Positions 24,253-31,586 of a DNA stretch of 39,989 bases are shown piece by piece. Location of the stretch: the NCBI GenBank assembly GCA_007117735.1, contig SKGA01000047.1, forward strand, positions 1-39,989, written 5' to 3'. The notes under the pieces were generated by a model that was given only the letters and a program-made list of their open reading frames with translations, had not been told where the DNA came from and searched no databases. A program made the translations under genes and the position numbers. Within the stretch, counting starts at the first letter, position 1. Every line of letters begins with the position of its first letter. The stretch is from Candidatus Woesearchaeota archaeon (GTDB taxonomy: Archaea; Nanobdellota; Nanobdellia; Woesearchaeales; SKGA01).

Positions 24253-24558
24253 TCAAGAATCTGTCTGATTAAACTCATCAACAAAGCCCTCCCCTACAAA
24301 AATATACTCGTCTGAGAGGTTCTGAGGACAAGTACCCGTCCAACTTAATCGACCTTGAATGAACGTTCCATTATGTTCATAAATACAACGAGAAGTAAAA
24401 GAATAATATATTGTCTCAGCAACAGTAAAAACAGTTCGATTACCTGAATCTTCAGATGGAGTAAACTGTGGAAAAGAATAAGGAATGATAAGTAAAAAGA
24501 GATAGAGAAAAAGTAAAGTAAGAATAATAAAAAGAAAAATAGTTATTAGTTGTTTCAC
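24253..24558 (-). CDS. Small signal-anchored extracytoplasmic protein
   Basis: Not recognised. One N-terminal hydrophobic helix (residues 3-27, LITIFLFIILTLLFLYLFLL) is followed by about 70 polar residues with two cysteines (SRCIYEHNGTF, WTGTCPQN) that could form a disulphide outside the cell. The track start at 24564 is a GTG. I prefer the next GTG at 24558 (MKQLITIF), because the palindromic TATA ATTTATAAATTT is then 26 bp away, the spacing seen for leaderless genes here. 101 residues. Confidence 0.6.
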   Translation of the reverse strand: MKQLITIFLFIILTLLFLYLFLLIIPYSFPQFTPSEDSGNRTVFTVAETIYYSFTSRCIYEHNGTFIQGRLSWTGTCPQNLSDEYIFVGEGFVDEFNQTDS

Positions 24559-24662
24559 AATCACTAGTCATAAACAAGAAATTTATAAATGTATCGAAGA
24601 AAATAAACCAAAAAGGAATCTTTATAAAGAGTTTTTTCTTCTCTTCTTTCAAACCAAATCAT

Positions 24663-24740
24663 GGTGGCGTTGGTGTAATCTGGTTAGCACTAGAGACTGT
24701 GGATCTCTCAGTCTGGGTTCAAATCCCAGGCGCCGCCCCA
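24663..24740 (+). tRNA. tRNA-His(GTG)
   Basis: Anticodon arm AGAGA-CTGTGGA-TCTCT gives anticodon GTG. Acceptor GTGGCGT/GCGCCGC with G-U pairs, T arm CTGGG-TTCAAAT-CCCAG. G-1 is encoded at 24663 opposite C73, the His identity element, and CCA is encoded at 24738-24740, unlike the tRNA-Leu here. TATA-like TTTATAAAG lies near 24625. The T-loop-to-3' end is the start of an 88-bp repeat. Confidence 0.95.
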
Positions 24741-24937
24741 TTCTCTTAAATAATAACAAAAACCACAACTACTCAAATTTCAAAAACTGGGTTCACGCTC
24801 AATAATTAAAAATTATTGGCGCCCAAAAATTTTGAAAAAATTTTTAGGGAATCCCAGGCGCCGCCCCATTCTCTTAAATAATAACAAAAACCACAACTAC
24901 TCAAATTTCAAAAACTGGGTTCACGCTCAATAATTAA
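24722..24937 (+). repeat. 88-bp perfect direct repeat including tRNA-His 3' end
   Basis: Copy 1 is 24722-24809 and copy 2 is 24850-24937: 88 identical bases, 128 bp apart. Both begin with AATCCCAGGCGCCGCCCCA, that is the T-arm 3' strand, acceptor 3' strand and CCA of tRNA-His. The 40-bp spacer holds a hairpin (CAATAATT-AAA-AATTATTG, starting in copy 1), GGCGCC and near-inverted A/T runs. Each copy ends with CTGGGTTCACG, which again resembles the tRNA T arm, and a weaker echo AGAATCCCAAAGCCAGG follows at 24955. This is what a tRNA attachment site left by an integrated element would look like; a tandem duplication is the alternative. Confidence 0.85.
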
Positions 24938-24976
24938 TTGCTTCTTAAGAAGAAAGAATCCCAAAGCCAGGATAAA

Positions 24977-27778
24977 CTAAACAGTACGAACTCCAAATAC
25001 TCCTGGTTTTGCTAACTGCTGTGGTTGGATAAGAGAAACCGTTACGCCATACTCTTTTTCTAAGAAAGGAATAAGAGAAGATAATAACTCTTGTTCTTGT
25101 TCCGGTGAGAAATAAGGATGAATTCCACTTCCAAAGGTTTTTGGTACAAACTTCTTAATTAATTGTCCTTCATCAGGAAACTGCGAGAATAAGATAGACA
25201 TGATTTCTTTTGGAGGAGTTTTTTTCTCAAGAAGTCCTGCTAACACGTCAAACAACTCATATCGTTGAGAAGGAGCTGTAAACACTTCAAGCGAATCCAC
25301 CGACTCATTCTTAGATTGTTTAAATTGTAATAACCGATCAATATCTGCCAATAAGTTCATCACCATTTCTTCCTGGGCTTCGACATCTTTTGAAATAAAT
25401 GATTCACAAGAAGTAGTGAATGCTTGTAAAGATGCAGCCCCATCTAATACTTCTTCTGCGACATGTGGAATAACAGGAGTAAGTAAAAGAGCATAGTCTT
25501 TATAGATTGTTTGAAGAACGTTAAGCGTTTGTTCTTGAGATGTTCGACGAGTATGATAATTAATTTCATGCATAAACTCATACACTAAAGAAACATATCC
25601 TTCTCTGATTTGTAAAGTATCGGCATGAGAGAAAAAGTCTTTTGCACGGGAATAAAACCTGCTTTGTAACCATTTATCAATTGGTTCTAAAAAAGATGGA
25701 GTAGGAAGTTCTTTTGCTAAGAAAAGTAATTCTTTTAATCGATGAAATTTCTTCTCAAGATGATGAATCTCTTCATCACGAAAATCCATCTCTGCATCAA
25801 AACTTGCACCGACTGCTACATATAATCGATATAAATCTGCCCCGTACAATTCTCGAACACGAATAAGAGGAATACCGTTTCCTTTGGATTTGGAAATTTT
25901 ATGACCATCTTTAATAAGCAGACCACCAACAGCAATAGCATCAGGTAAAAACTCAGTCCCTTCAAATAATACAGCATTATGATATATTAAAAAAGATAAA
26001 TGGTTTGACATGTGCGGTGGTGCAGTATAACGGAAATCAAAATTTTTCCAATAATCAACTTCTTCTTTTAGTTTCTCAACACCTTCAAGATCAGGTTTTG
26101 GAGCGTTAAAATAAAAATAATTAAACAACTCATCAGTACAATCTTCAGCTGTTAAATCTCCTCGTTGTATCATTCCTGCAACGATATAAAACAATGAATA
26201 AATAGTTGAGTCTGAAAGAGGTTCGACAATCCACTCAGGATCTTGAGGAAGAGGAGTTCCTAATCCTCTCTTTCGAGCACAAGGTCGTTTTTCAACCCAT
26301 TCTAAATAACCTTGTTGTGTTTTTTTCAAAGAAGAAGGATAATAATGCATTTCTTCAAGTAACGCAAGTGCTTTCTCTCGAGAACCAGTGTAATCTAAAA
26401 ACCATTGGCCATCAAGGTTTGCTACAATGACAGGGTTTCCTGAACGAGTAGTTGCAGGTCTGCTGGTTTCATATAATACCCCGCCAAGATGTTGTTCTTC
26501 TAGCGCTTGAACAACTTGTTGTTTTGCTTTTTTTATTGGAATTCCTGAAAATTGAGCACATGCATCCGTAAGAACTCCTGAATAATGTTCGAGTTTGTAC
26601 AACTCTTTTTTTGCCTCTTCAAGTCGAGGATCTGAGGAAGAAGTAATTCCTTTCTTCTCGCACAAATCTTGCGCAAAACACGTTGTTTTTGCAGAGGTCA
26701 AATCCCTGTTTTTTTCACGTAACATAACCGTAGAAATTGGTTGTATAGATGCAGGTAACCGTCCATCTTTTTTTGCTTCTTCTAAAGCCATATAATCGTG
26801 AGGACTGCCTGCAGGGCTTGAATATACTAATCCCGTTCCTTGAGATTTATCGATAAAGGAAGCTTGTGCTACAAGTATTTCTTTCTGAGTGAATGGCGTA
26901 ATAAATGTTTTTCCAAGAAGTTGTTCACCAGAAAACTGTTCAATTAACTCCACTGAAGAAAACTGATGATTAATTTTTTCAAATGCGGCTGAATTAATAA
27001 TCCATTGTTGATCACCAACTTTTACTCGACAAAGAATGTGTTCTGGATCGACCCATAAGTTTGTTGTCCCAAAAAGAGCGTCAGGTCGTAGTGTTGCAAC
27101 ACAAAAATATTCATCTTGTTCTGTTGATTTGAAAAGGACATAAGTCATTTCTTGAAGAGTAACTTTATCAGTATCTCCATCTTTAATATCGTCTTCCCCA
27201 ACAGCACTCTCATCTAAAGGACTGTATAAAATAGGATAAGACCCTTTGGTGAGTAAACCTTTTTCTTCTAAAAGACGAAATTTCCAAGAAATAAATCGTT
27301 GATATGCTTCATCTCCTGTACTAAATGTTTTAGAAAAATCCATACCAAGACCTACTGAAGCAAAAGTAGTTTCAATTTTTGAGGAAAAATAATCAGCTAT
27401 TGCTTGAGAAGAAGTAAAAGAAGAAACTACTTTATCTACATCTTCAGAAGACTCATATGAAGCTACTGCTTGAGAAACAAGCTCAATAGTTTTTTTATCT
27501 CCTTTGGCAATACCATCTGCTACTGCAAGAACAGGAGTTCCTGAAATGTGAAACGCAAGAGGATACAACACTTGTTTTCCTAAAAGTCGTTGATATCGTA
27601 GAAAAATATCTGCAAAAACAAATGTTCGACCATGCCCTATATGTAACGCACTATTTGCGTAGGGATAAGGGACAGTTCCAAAATACTTCTCTTTTGAAGA
27701 ATCAACTCGAGGAGTGAACGTTTTTTGTTCTTTCCAGCGCTTTTGCCACTTTTTTTCTATTTCGAGTTGATCAATCAT
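24977..27778 (-). CDS. leuS: Leucyl-tRNA synthetase (archaeal type)
   Basis: Class I synthetase that charges tRNA-Leu, 933 residues, of the archaeal/eukaryotic kind. HIGH motif HIGHGRTF at about residue 46, KMSKS-type loop KISKSKGNGIPL near residue 640, a CP1 editing domain between them (SPAGSPHDYMALEEAKKDGR), then a helical anticodon domain (INYHTRR...) and a C-terminal extension. TTATTTAAAAG is about 27 bp before the ATG, so the message is leaderless. Repeat copy C begins about 19 bp above this TATA box. The 3' end converges on the tRNA-His repeat. Confidence 0.97.
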   Translation of the reverse strand: MIDQLEIEKKWQKRWKEQKTFTPRVDSSKEKYFGTVPYPYANSALHIGHGRTFVFADIFLRYQRLLGKQVLYPLAFHISGTPVLAVADGIAKGDKKTIELVSQAVASYESSEDVDKVVSSFTSSQAIADYFSSKIETTFASVGLGMDFSKTFSTGDEAYQRFISWKFRLLEEKGLLTKGSYPILYSPLDESAVGEDDIKDGDTDKVTLQEMTYVLFKSTEQDEYFCVATLRPDALFGTTNLWVDPEHILCRVKVGDQQWIINSAAFEKINHQFSSVELIEQFSGEQLLGKTFITPFTQKEILVAQASFIDKSQGTGLVYSSPAGSPHDYMALEEAKKDGRLPASIQPISTVMLREKNRDLTSAKTTCFAQDLCEKKGITSSSDPRLEEAKKELYKLEHYSGVLTDACAQFSGIPIKKAKQQVVQALEEQHLGGVLYETSRPATTRSGNPVIVANLDGQWFLDYTGSREKALALLEEMHYYPSSLKKTQQGYLEWVEKRPCARKRGLGTPLPQDPEWIVEPLSDSTIYSLFYIVAGMIQRGDLTAEDCTDELFNYFYFNAPKPDLEGVEKLKEEVDYWKNFDFRYTAPPHMSNHLSFLIYHNAVLFEGTEFLPDAIAVGGLLIKDGHKISKSKGNGIPLIRVRELYGADLYRLYVAVGASFDAEMDFRDEEIHHLEKKFHRLKELLFLAKELPTPSFLEPIDKWLQSRFYSRAKDFFSHADTLQIREGYVSLVYEFMHEINYHTRRTSQEQTLNVLQTIYKDYALLLTPVIPHVAEEVLDGAASLQAFTTSCESFISKDVEAQEEMVMNLLADIDRLLQFKQSKNESVDSLEVFTAPSQRYELFDVLAGLLEKKTPPKEIMSILFSQFPDEGQLIKKFVPKTFGSGIHPYFSPEQEQELLSSLIPFLEKEYGVTVSLIQPQQLAKPGVFGVRTV

Positions 27779-27823
27779 AAACTAAAGAAAACAAAACCAC
27801 TTTTAAATAAGTTACGAAAAAAT

Positions 27824-27867
27824 AGTTGACAACAACAGTTTAGGATACTAATTGTTTGTTGTTAACT
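27824..27867. repeat. Palindromic element copy C upstream of the leuS promoter
   Basis: AGTTGACAACAA pairs with TTGTTGTTAACT around a loop holding TTAG-GATA-CTAA. It is nearly identical to copy A at 19921-19964, down to the flanking AAAAAATAGTT and TTAACTGATTA, and sits at the same distance above a minus-strand TATA box. The hairpin-like AT tract at 27881-27912 that follows also has a counterpart at 20032-20060. Confidence 0.75.
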
Positions 27868-27880
27868 GATTAATAAATGA

Positions 27881-27932
27881 AAAATAAGATAAAAAAATAT
27901 ATTATTTTTATCATGTACAATTTACTAAAAAA
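27881..27932 (-). terminator. Terminator region of SRP RNA
   Basis: On the minus strand, a TTTTTT run (27927-27932) follows the SRP RNA, then GATAAAAA...TTTTTATC (27888-27912) forms an 8-bp stem in T-rich sequence. U-tract termination is usual in archaea. Confidence 0.5.
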
Positions 27933-28198
27933 GCGGCACGCACAAAAGTGGACAATAACTGACATCAACAGTATATCCTTAGAGTTCCTTCTCTCTGCAA
28001 CCCTTTAAACACCACCAGTCTTACTTATGGCTGCTTCCGTCAGGACCTGACCAGATTCATAAAACCAACGATCAAAAAGGACAAAGGATCAACAGTTCCC
28101 TAAAGCTGCTAAACACCAATCTTGCCGCCTTTTGTGCTTCGACTCAACCAACGACCCGTTTGTTGTGACAGGTGAGGGTCAACCACCCAGTCTAGCCA
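27933..28198 (-). ncRNA. ffs: 7S SRP RNA
   Basis: RNA scaffold of the signal recognition particle. The minus strand carries the SRP54-binding helix 8 signature GGTCAGGTCC-TGAC-GGAAGCAGC, with the symmetric and asymmetric internal loops as in 4.5S/7S RNAs. A helix 6-like GTTTAGCAGC region lies before it, and a 5' Alu-like segment (GGGTGGTTGACCCTCACC). TTTATAAAA at 28220-28228 sets the start near 28198; a T-run sets the end near 27933. The helix 8 tetraloop is TGAC rather than GGAA. I could not draw all of helices 1 and 5, so the ends are approximate. Confidence 0.85.
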
Positions 28199-28219
28199 TG
28201 AAAAGAAAGAGAGAGCGTA

Positions 28220-28228
28220 TTTATAAAA
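28220..28228 (-). promoter_or_regulatory. TATA box of SRP RNA, overlapping a stop codon
   Basis: TTTTATAAA on the minus strand lies about 26 bp before the presumed SRP RNA start and contains the TAA stop of the presenilin-like gene (28221-28223). Confidence 0.6.
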
Positions 28229-29090
28229 GTAATGTAAATGCAAACCCTAGTAAACAAGACACAGTAAGAAAAGGCATTGCAGGATAAAACTTTTTTTGAG
28301 AACCTAAAAGATACAAAGCCACTAATCCAAGTGTTGCAAACACGCTTACAATAATTGCCAAGAAAAATGCTTGAGAGAAAGAAGTTAATAAAACGTAATG
28401 GTTAAACGCCACTCCTGAGAATAACAAGGTAAACAAAACATCTCCACCTCCTAAAATTGCTTTTTTCTTTCCTGATTTTGAAGAAACCAGTGGTTGTGGT
28501 TTTCCTATGACTAAACCAGGAAAAATATTTTGTTTCATAGATTCTTTTGCCAAAAGCACCATATGTTTACTTTTCCACACCGCATACATATCATAAACTG
28601 AAATGACAAGTAAAAGAATAACTACAACAGGCAAGGTGAATAAAGGAACAAGAAGTAAAGCTAAACCAGGATAAATTAATAGTTCTACAACATTATGTAG
28701 TTGCCAGTATTTGAATTTGGCAAGAACTAAAAGAGACGCTAAAAGAAAAGCAACAAGTGAGGGTAAAAAAACTCCCAAAGTAATGGTGCTGGCCATAATG
28801 ATAGCCAAAGCATACCAATATTTCCAAACAAATCGAAGTTTTTTAGTTCTCATAAGACCTAATAACAAGAGAGTACCTAAACCAACCCCTAATAAAATGA
28901 ACCATAACGGATCGTACGTTTGTTGAAACTCCGGTCGTTCTCCAATTGCAGTCTGAGGATAGGCAATAGTTGGCTCATCATCGACAAAGGTAAAAGAAAT
29001 TTCTGAAGCTAAAAGAGCAAGTCCAAAAAGGTGGATAAACAAAAAAAGTGTAATAATAACAAATATCGATTTATTTTTTTCTTTTTTCAT
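28221..29090 (-). CDS. Presenilin/SPP-like intramembrane aspartyl protease (A22)
   Basis: About nine hydrophobic helices with the two catalytic aspartate motifs of the family: YD in LLVISVYDMYAVW and GxGD in KAILGGGDVLFTLLF, followed near the C-terminus by PAMPFL in place of PAL. Such archaeal homologues cut transmembrane helices, including signal-peptide remnants. I use the ATG at 29090 (MKKEKNKS), with AAGGAAG 6 nt upstream, giving 289 residues. The track start at 29153 lies inside the upstream gene. It overlaps that gene by 20 nt and its stop lies in the SRP RNA promoter. Confidence 0.88.
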   Translation of the reverse strand: MKKEKNKSIFVIITLFLFIHLFGLALLASEISFTFVDDEPTIAYPQTAIGERPEFQQTYDPLWFILLGVGLGTLLLLGLMRTKKLRFVWKYWYALAIIMASTITLGVFLPSLVAFLLASLLVLAKFKYWQLHNVVELLIYPGLALLLVPLFTLPVVVILLLVISVYDMYAVWKSKHMVLLAKESMKQNIFPGLVIGKPQPLVSSKSGKKKAILGGGDVLFTLLFSGVAFNHYVLLTSFSQAFFLAIIVSVFATLGLVALYLLGSQKKFYPAMPFLTVSCLLGFAFTLLL

Positions 29091-29337
29091 ATTCTTCCTT
29101 AGATAAAATTTGTACTCGACCTTCTCTATTAAAAGGATCGTTATCAAGCGCAAGTTCTTCTTCTACAGGAGCGTACGTTGTACTAATCATGCTTGCAATA
29201 ATAAACAAGAATGAGAGAAAACCAATAGCATACGCCCAACTTACAGTATACTGCAGAAGAAAAAAGAAACTAAACAATAAACCAAACATGCCTAGTAACA
29301 AGAAGGAACCTGATAAAGGCGCAATTTTTTCCCTCAT
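29071..29337 (-). CDS. Small two-TM membrane protein
   Basis: Not recognised. The 88 residues hold two hydrophobic helices (about 10-29 and 33-51) and a charged cytoplasmic-type tail (DNDPFNREGRVQILSKEEYE). It sits in an operon between gap (4-nt ATGA overlap) and the presenilin-like gene (20-nt overlap), so its translation is coupled to GAPDH. A role with the protease is possible but unproven. Confidence 0.65.
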   Translation of the reverse strand: MREKIAPLSGSFLLLGMFGLLFSFFFLLQYTVSWAYAIGFLSFLFIIASMISTTYAPVEEELALDNDPFNREGRVQILSKEEYEKRKK

Positions 29338-30329
29338 CTCATCAATAACCTCGCTAGTTGAACAACTCGATTAGAATAGCCCCACTCATTATCATACCAC
29401 GAGCAAAGCTTAACCATATTCCCTTGAACAAAAGTTAATTTACTATCAAAAATAGAACTATGCGGATTACCAATAATATCTGTGCTTACCAAAGGATCTT
29501 CTCGATATTCAAGAATTCCTTTCAAATGATGTTCACTCACATTCTTTAATAATGAAGTAACTTCTTCAAGAGTAACATCGCGATTTAATTCAACAACAAA
29601 ATCTGTCAACGAACCATCCGGAACAGGAACGCGTACTGCAATACCATCTAGTTTACCTGCAAGATGAGGAAGGACAAGACCCACTGCTTTTGCTGCACCT
29701 GTTGAAGTTGGAACGATATTTGTTGCAGCACTTCTTGCTCTTCGAAGATCAGAATGAGGAGCATCCAATAATCTTTGATCACCAGTGTATGCGTGAACCG
29801 TCGTCATATATCCTCTTCGAATTCCAAAATTATCATCAAGAACTTTTGCAAGAGGTGCCAAACAATTAGTTGTGCAACTAGCATTACTTACTAAATGATG
29901 AGTTGCAGAGTCATATTCATGTTCATTAACGCCAAGAACGATTGTCTTAATCCCATCACCTTTTCCAGGTGCACTAAGAAGAACTTTTTTTGCGCCCGCG
30001 CGTAAATGTTTTTTCATACCTTCTTCATTCGTGAAAAAGCCAGTTGATTCAATAACAACATCGATTCCTAAATCTTTCCAAGGTAACGTTTCAGGATCTC
30101 GTTGAGCAAAAACAAGAAGTTCTTTACCATCTATCATAATTCCTCGTTCAGTAACATGTACATTTCCTTGAAATATTCCATGCGAACTATCATGCTTAAA
30201 TAAATGTGCCAATGTTTCTTTATCAGTTAAATCATTACATGCAACAAATTCCAAATCATCATGTTGTAAACCTGCTCGAAGAACCATTCTTCCTATTCTA
30301 CCAAAACCATTAATCGCTATACGAACCAT
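29334..30329 (-). CDS. gap: Class I (bacterial-type) glyceraldehyde-3-phosphate dehydrogenase
   Basis: Phosphorylating GAPDH of the GapA class, not the archaeal class II enzyme. Marks: VRIAINGFGRIGRMVLRA, catalytic cysteine in SNASCTTNCLAPLAKVLDD, HAYTGDQRLLDAPHSDLRRA, NIVPTSTGAAKAV and WYDNEWGYSNRVVQLA. With Leu/Asn/Asp-type residues after the first glycine loop (ACNDL), NAD is likely. Length 331 is normal. Transfer from bacteria is inferred. The leader has a hairpin (30351-30376), and AAGGT lies about 7 nt before the ATG. Works just before PGK in glycolysis. Confidence 0.95.
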   Translation of the reverse strand: MVRIAINGFGRIGRMVLRAGLQHDDLEFVACNDLTDKETLAHLFKHDSSHGIFQGNVHVTERGIMIDGKELLVFAQRDPETLPWKDLGIDVVIESTGFFTNEEGMKKHLRAGAKKVLLSAPGKGDGIKTIVLGVNEHEYDSATHHLVSNASCTTNCLAPLAKVLDDNFGIRRGYMTTVHAYTGDQRLLDAPHSDLRRARSAATNIVPTSTGAAKAVGLVLPHLAGKLDGIAVRVPVPDGSLTDFVVELNRDVTLEEVTSLLKNVSEHHLKGILEYREDPLVSTDIIGNPHSSIFDSKLTFVQGNMVKLCSWYDNEWGYSNRVVQLARLLMR

Positions 30330-30447
30330 TTTAATACCTTGAAATTATAAGGGAAAAATATCTCACCTCTTTTCCCAAATAACAATACATACAAAAATAA
30401 GCTTTATAAACTTTTATCACTATTTTTTAAGGACAAAATATAATAAA
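30330..30447 (-). promoter_or_regulatory. gap promoter and leader hairpin
   Basis: GTTTATAAAG near 30406 predicts a start near 30380 and a ~50-nt leader. In it, GGGAAAA (30351-30357) pairs with TTTTCCC (30370-30376). On the minus-strand RNA the loop carries GAGGTGA, a ribosome-site-like sequence 35 nt or more from the gap ATG, with no obvious ORF of its own. Confidence 0.4.
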
Positions 30448-31449
30448 CTATACTACACGATTAGTCTTAATATTTTTTTGAAAGCGAGAAATATTATCTA
30501 TAGAAGTTTGGAGAATTCTTTCAATAGCTTCATCCGTATAAAAACCGAGATGAGGAGTAACAATGACATTTGGATGTCGTAATAACGAAACATTTTGTAC
30601 AAAAGAATCTAATCGTTGTACATCTCCTGAAAATGAAGTAAACTGTTTAGAAACATTCCACAAATCATGTTCGTGATCAAGAACATCAAGCGCGGCGCCT
30701 CGAACAGCACCATTATCAAGAGCATGTAACAGCTCAACAGGATCTATTAAAGAACCTCGAGAAGTATTAATAATTTGGACATCCTTTTTCATTAGAGAAA
30801 ATTCCTTCTTTCCAATAATACCTTTTGTTTCTGGAAGCAAAGGTAAATGAAGAGAAATAAAATCTGACCGCTTACAAAGAGTAGACAATCGAACATATCT
30901 AAAGCCCAACTTTTTTGCTAAAGTATCTGAGGGAAAAGCATCATAAGCAAGAACCTTCATTCCAAAAGCCTTCACAAAGCGAATAACATTCTGTCCAATA
31001 TTTCCTGTTCCAATAACACCAATAGTTTTTCCATACAAATCAAAACCTTCTAAACCTCTAAAATCAAAATTAAACTTTCTAGTGCGTAGAGAACCAGGAA
31101 TAAGACGTCTATTAAGAGCAAAAAGCAACGCTAAAGTATGTTCAGCTACAGTTCGCTGACCGTATAGAGGAACATTATAAACTCGAATACCTCGTTTTTT
31201 CACTTCCTCTAAATCAATATGATCATAACCAGTCGATAAAGTAATAATAAGTTTCAACGAAGGTAATTGATCAAGAACATCTTTAGTAATTTTTGACATA
31301 ACAAACAAACCAATTGCTTGTGCTGATGAATATTTTTTTGCTACTCGAGGAGTGGCCACTTCTTTTTCAAAAGATAATCTATGTCCTTTTAAATGCTTAC
31401 GAACAAATGTTTCTTCGTGATTATCTAAATTAAAAAAAGTAATATTCAT
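30448..31449 (-). CDS. D-2-hydroxyacid dehydrogenase (D-lactate dehydrogenase-like)
   Basis: NAD-dependent dehydrogenase, 333 residues. Rossmann motif TIGVIGTGNIGQNVIRF, substrate/NAD region FISLHLPLLPETKGIIG, catalytic Arg in INTSRGSLIDP, Glu in ALDVLDHEHDL, and His in IVTPHLGFYTDEA. VAEHTLALLFALNRRLI is typical. Overall it looks most like D-lactate dehydrogenases, which would let the cell re-oxidise NADH from GAPDH by making lactate; other 2-keto acids are possible. GTTTATAAAC about 25 bp before the ATG indicates a leaderless message, with the same AAAAGTTTATAAA core as the gap promoter. Confidence 0.88.
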   Translation of the reverse strand: MNITFFNLDNHEETFVRKHLKGHRLSFEKEVATPRVAKKYSSAQAIGLFVMSKITKDVLDQLPSLKLIITLSTGYDHIDLEEVKKRGIRVYNVPLYGQRTVAEHTLALLFALNRRLIPGSLRTRKFNFDFRGLEGFDLYGKTIGVIGTGNIGQNVIRFVKAFGMKVLAYDAFPSDTLAKKLGFRYVRLSTLCKRSDFISLHLPLLPETKGIIGKKEFSLMKKDVQIINTSRGSLIDPVELLHALDNGAVRGAALDVLDHEHDLWNVSKQFTSFSGDVQRLDSFVQNVSLLRHPNVIVTPHLGFYTDEAIERILQTSIDNISRFQKNIKTNRVV

Positions 31450-31497
31450 ACCTTACAACACATAAAAGATGTTTATAAACTTTTCCCACCATAAAAA

Positions 31498-31565
31498 AAT
31501 AGTCTCAGCGCTATTTCCTTCATCATGGCAAACTGCTCAGTCGGGAATAACTTCATCATAGACAA
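31498..31565 (-). ncRNA. Box C/D sRNA (dual guide for 2'-O-methylation)
   Basis: On the minus strand: box C ATGATGA (31553-31559), 12-nt guide, box D' CTGA (31537-31540), 10-nt linker, box C' ATGATGA (31520-31526), 11-nt guide, box D CTGA (31505-31508), then a T-run. Short GTC/GAC ends can pair. All four boxes are exact. By the N+5 rule, the D' guide targets G in UCGGGAAUAACU and the D guide targets A in CGCUAUUUCCU; I cannot say which RNAs these are. TATATATAAAT near 31590, overlapping the ksgA stop codon, fits a start near 31564. Confidence 0.9.
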
Positions 31566-31586
31566 TACAAAGAAGTAAGAAGTTAT

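Noticed and set aside
24797-24850. A second, degenerate tRNA after tRNA-His
   Set aside because: Only the T-arm-like CTGGGTTCA and acceptor 3' strand recur; there is no anticodon arm, so it is a repeat and not a tRNA.
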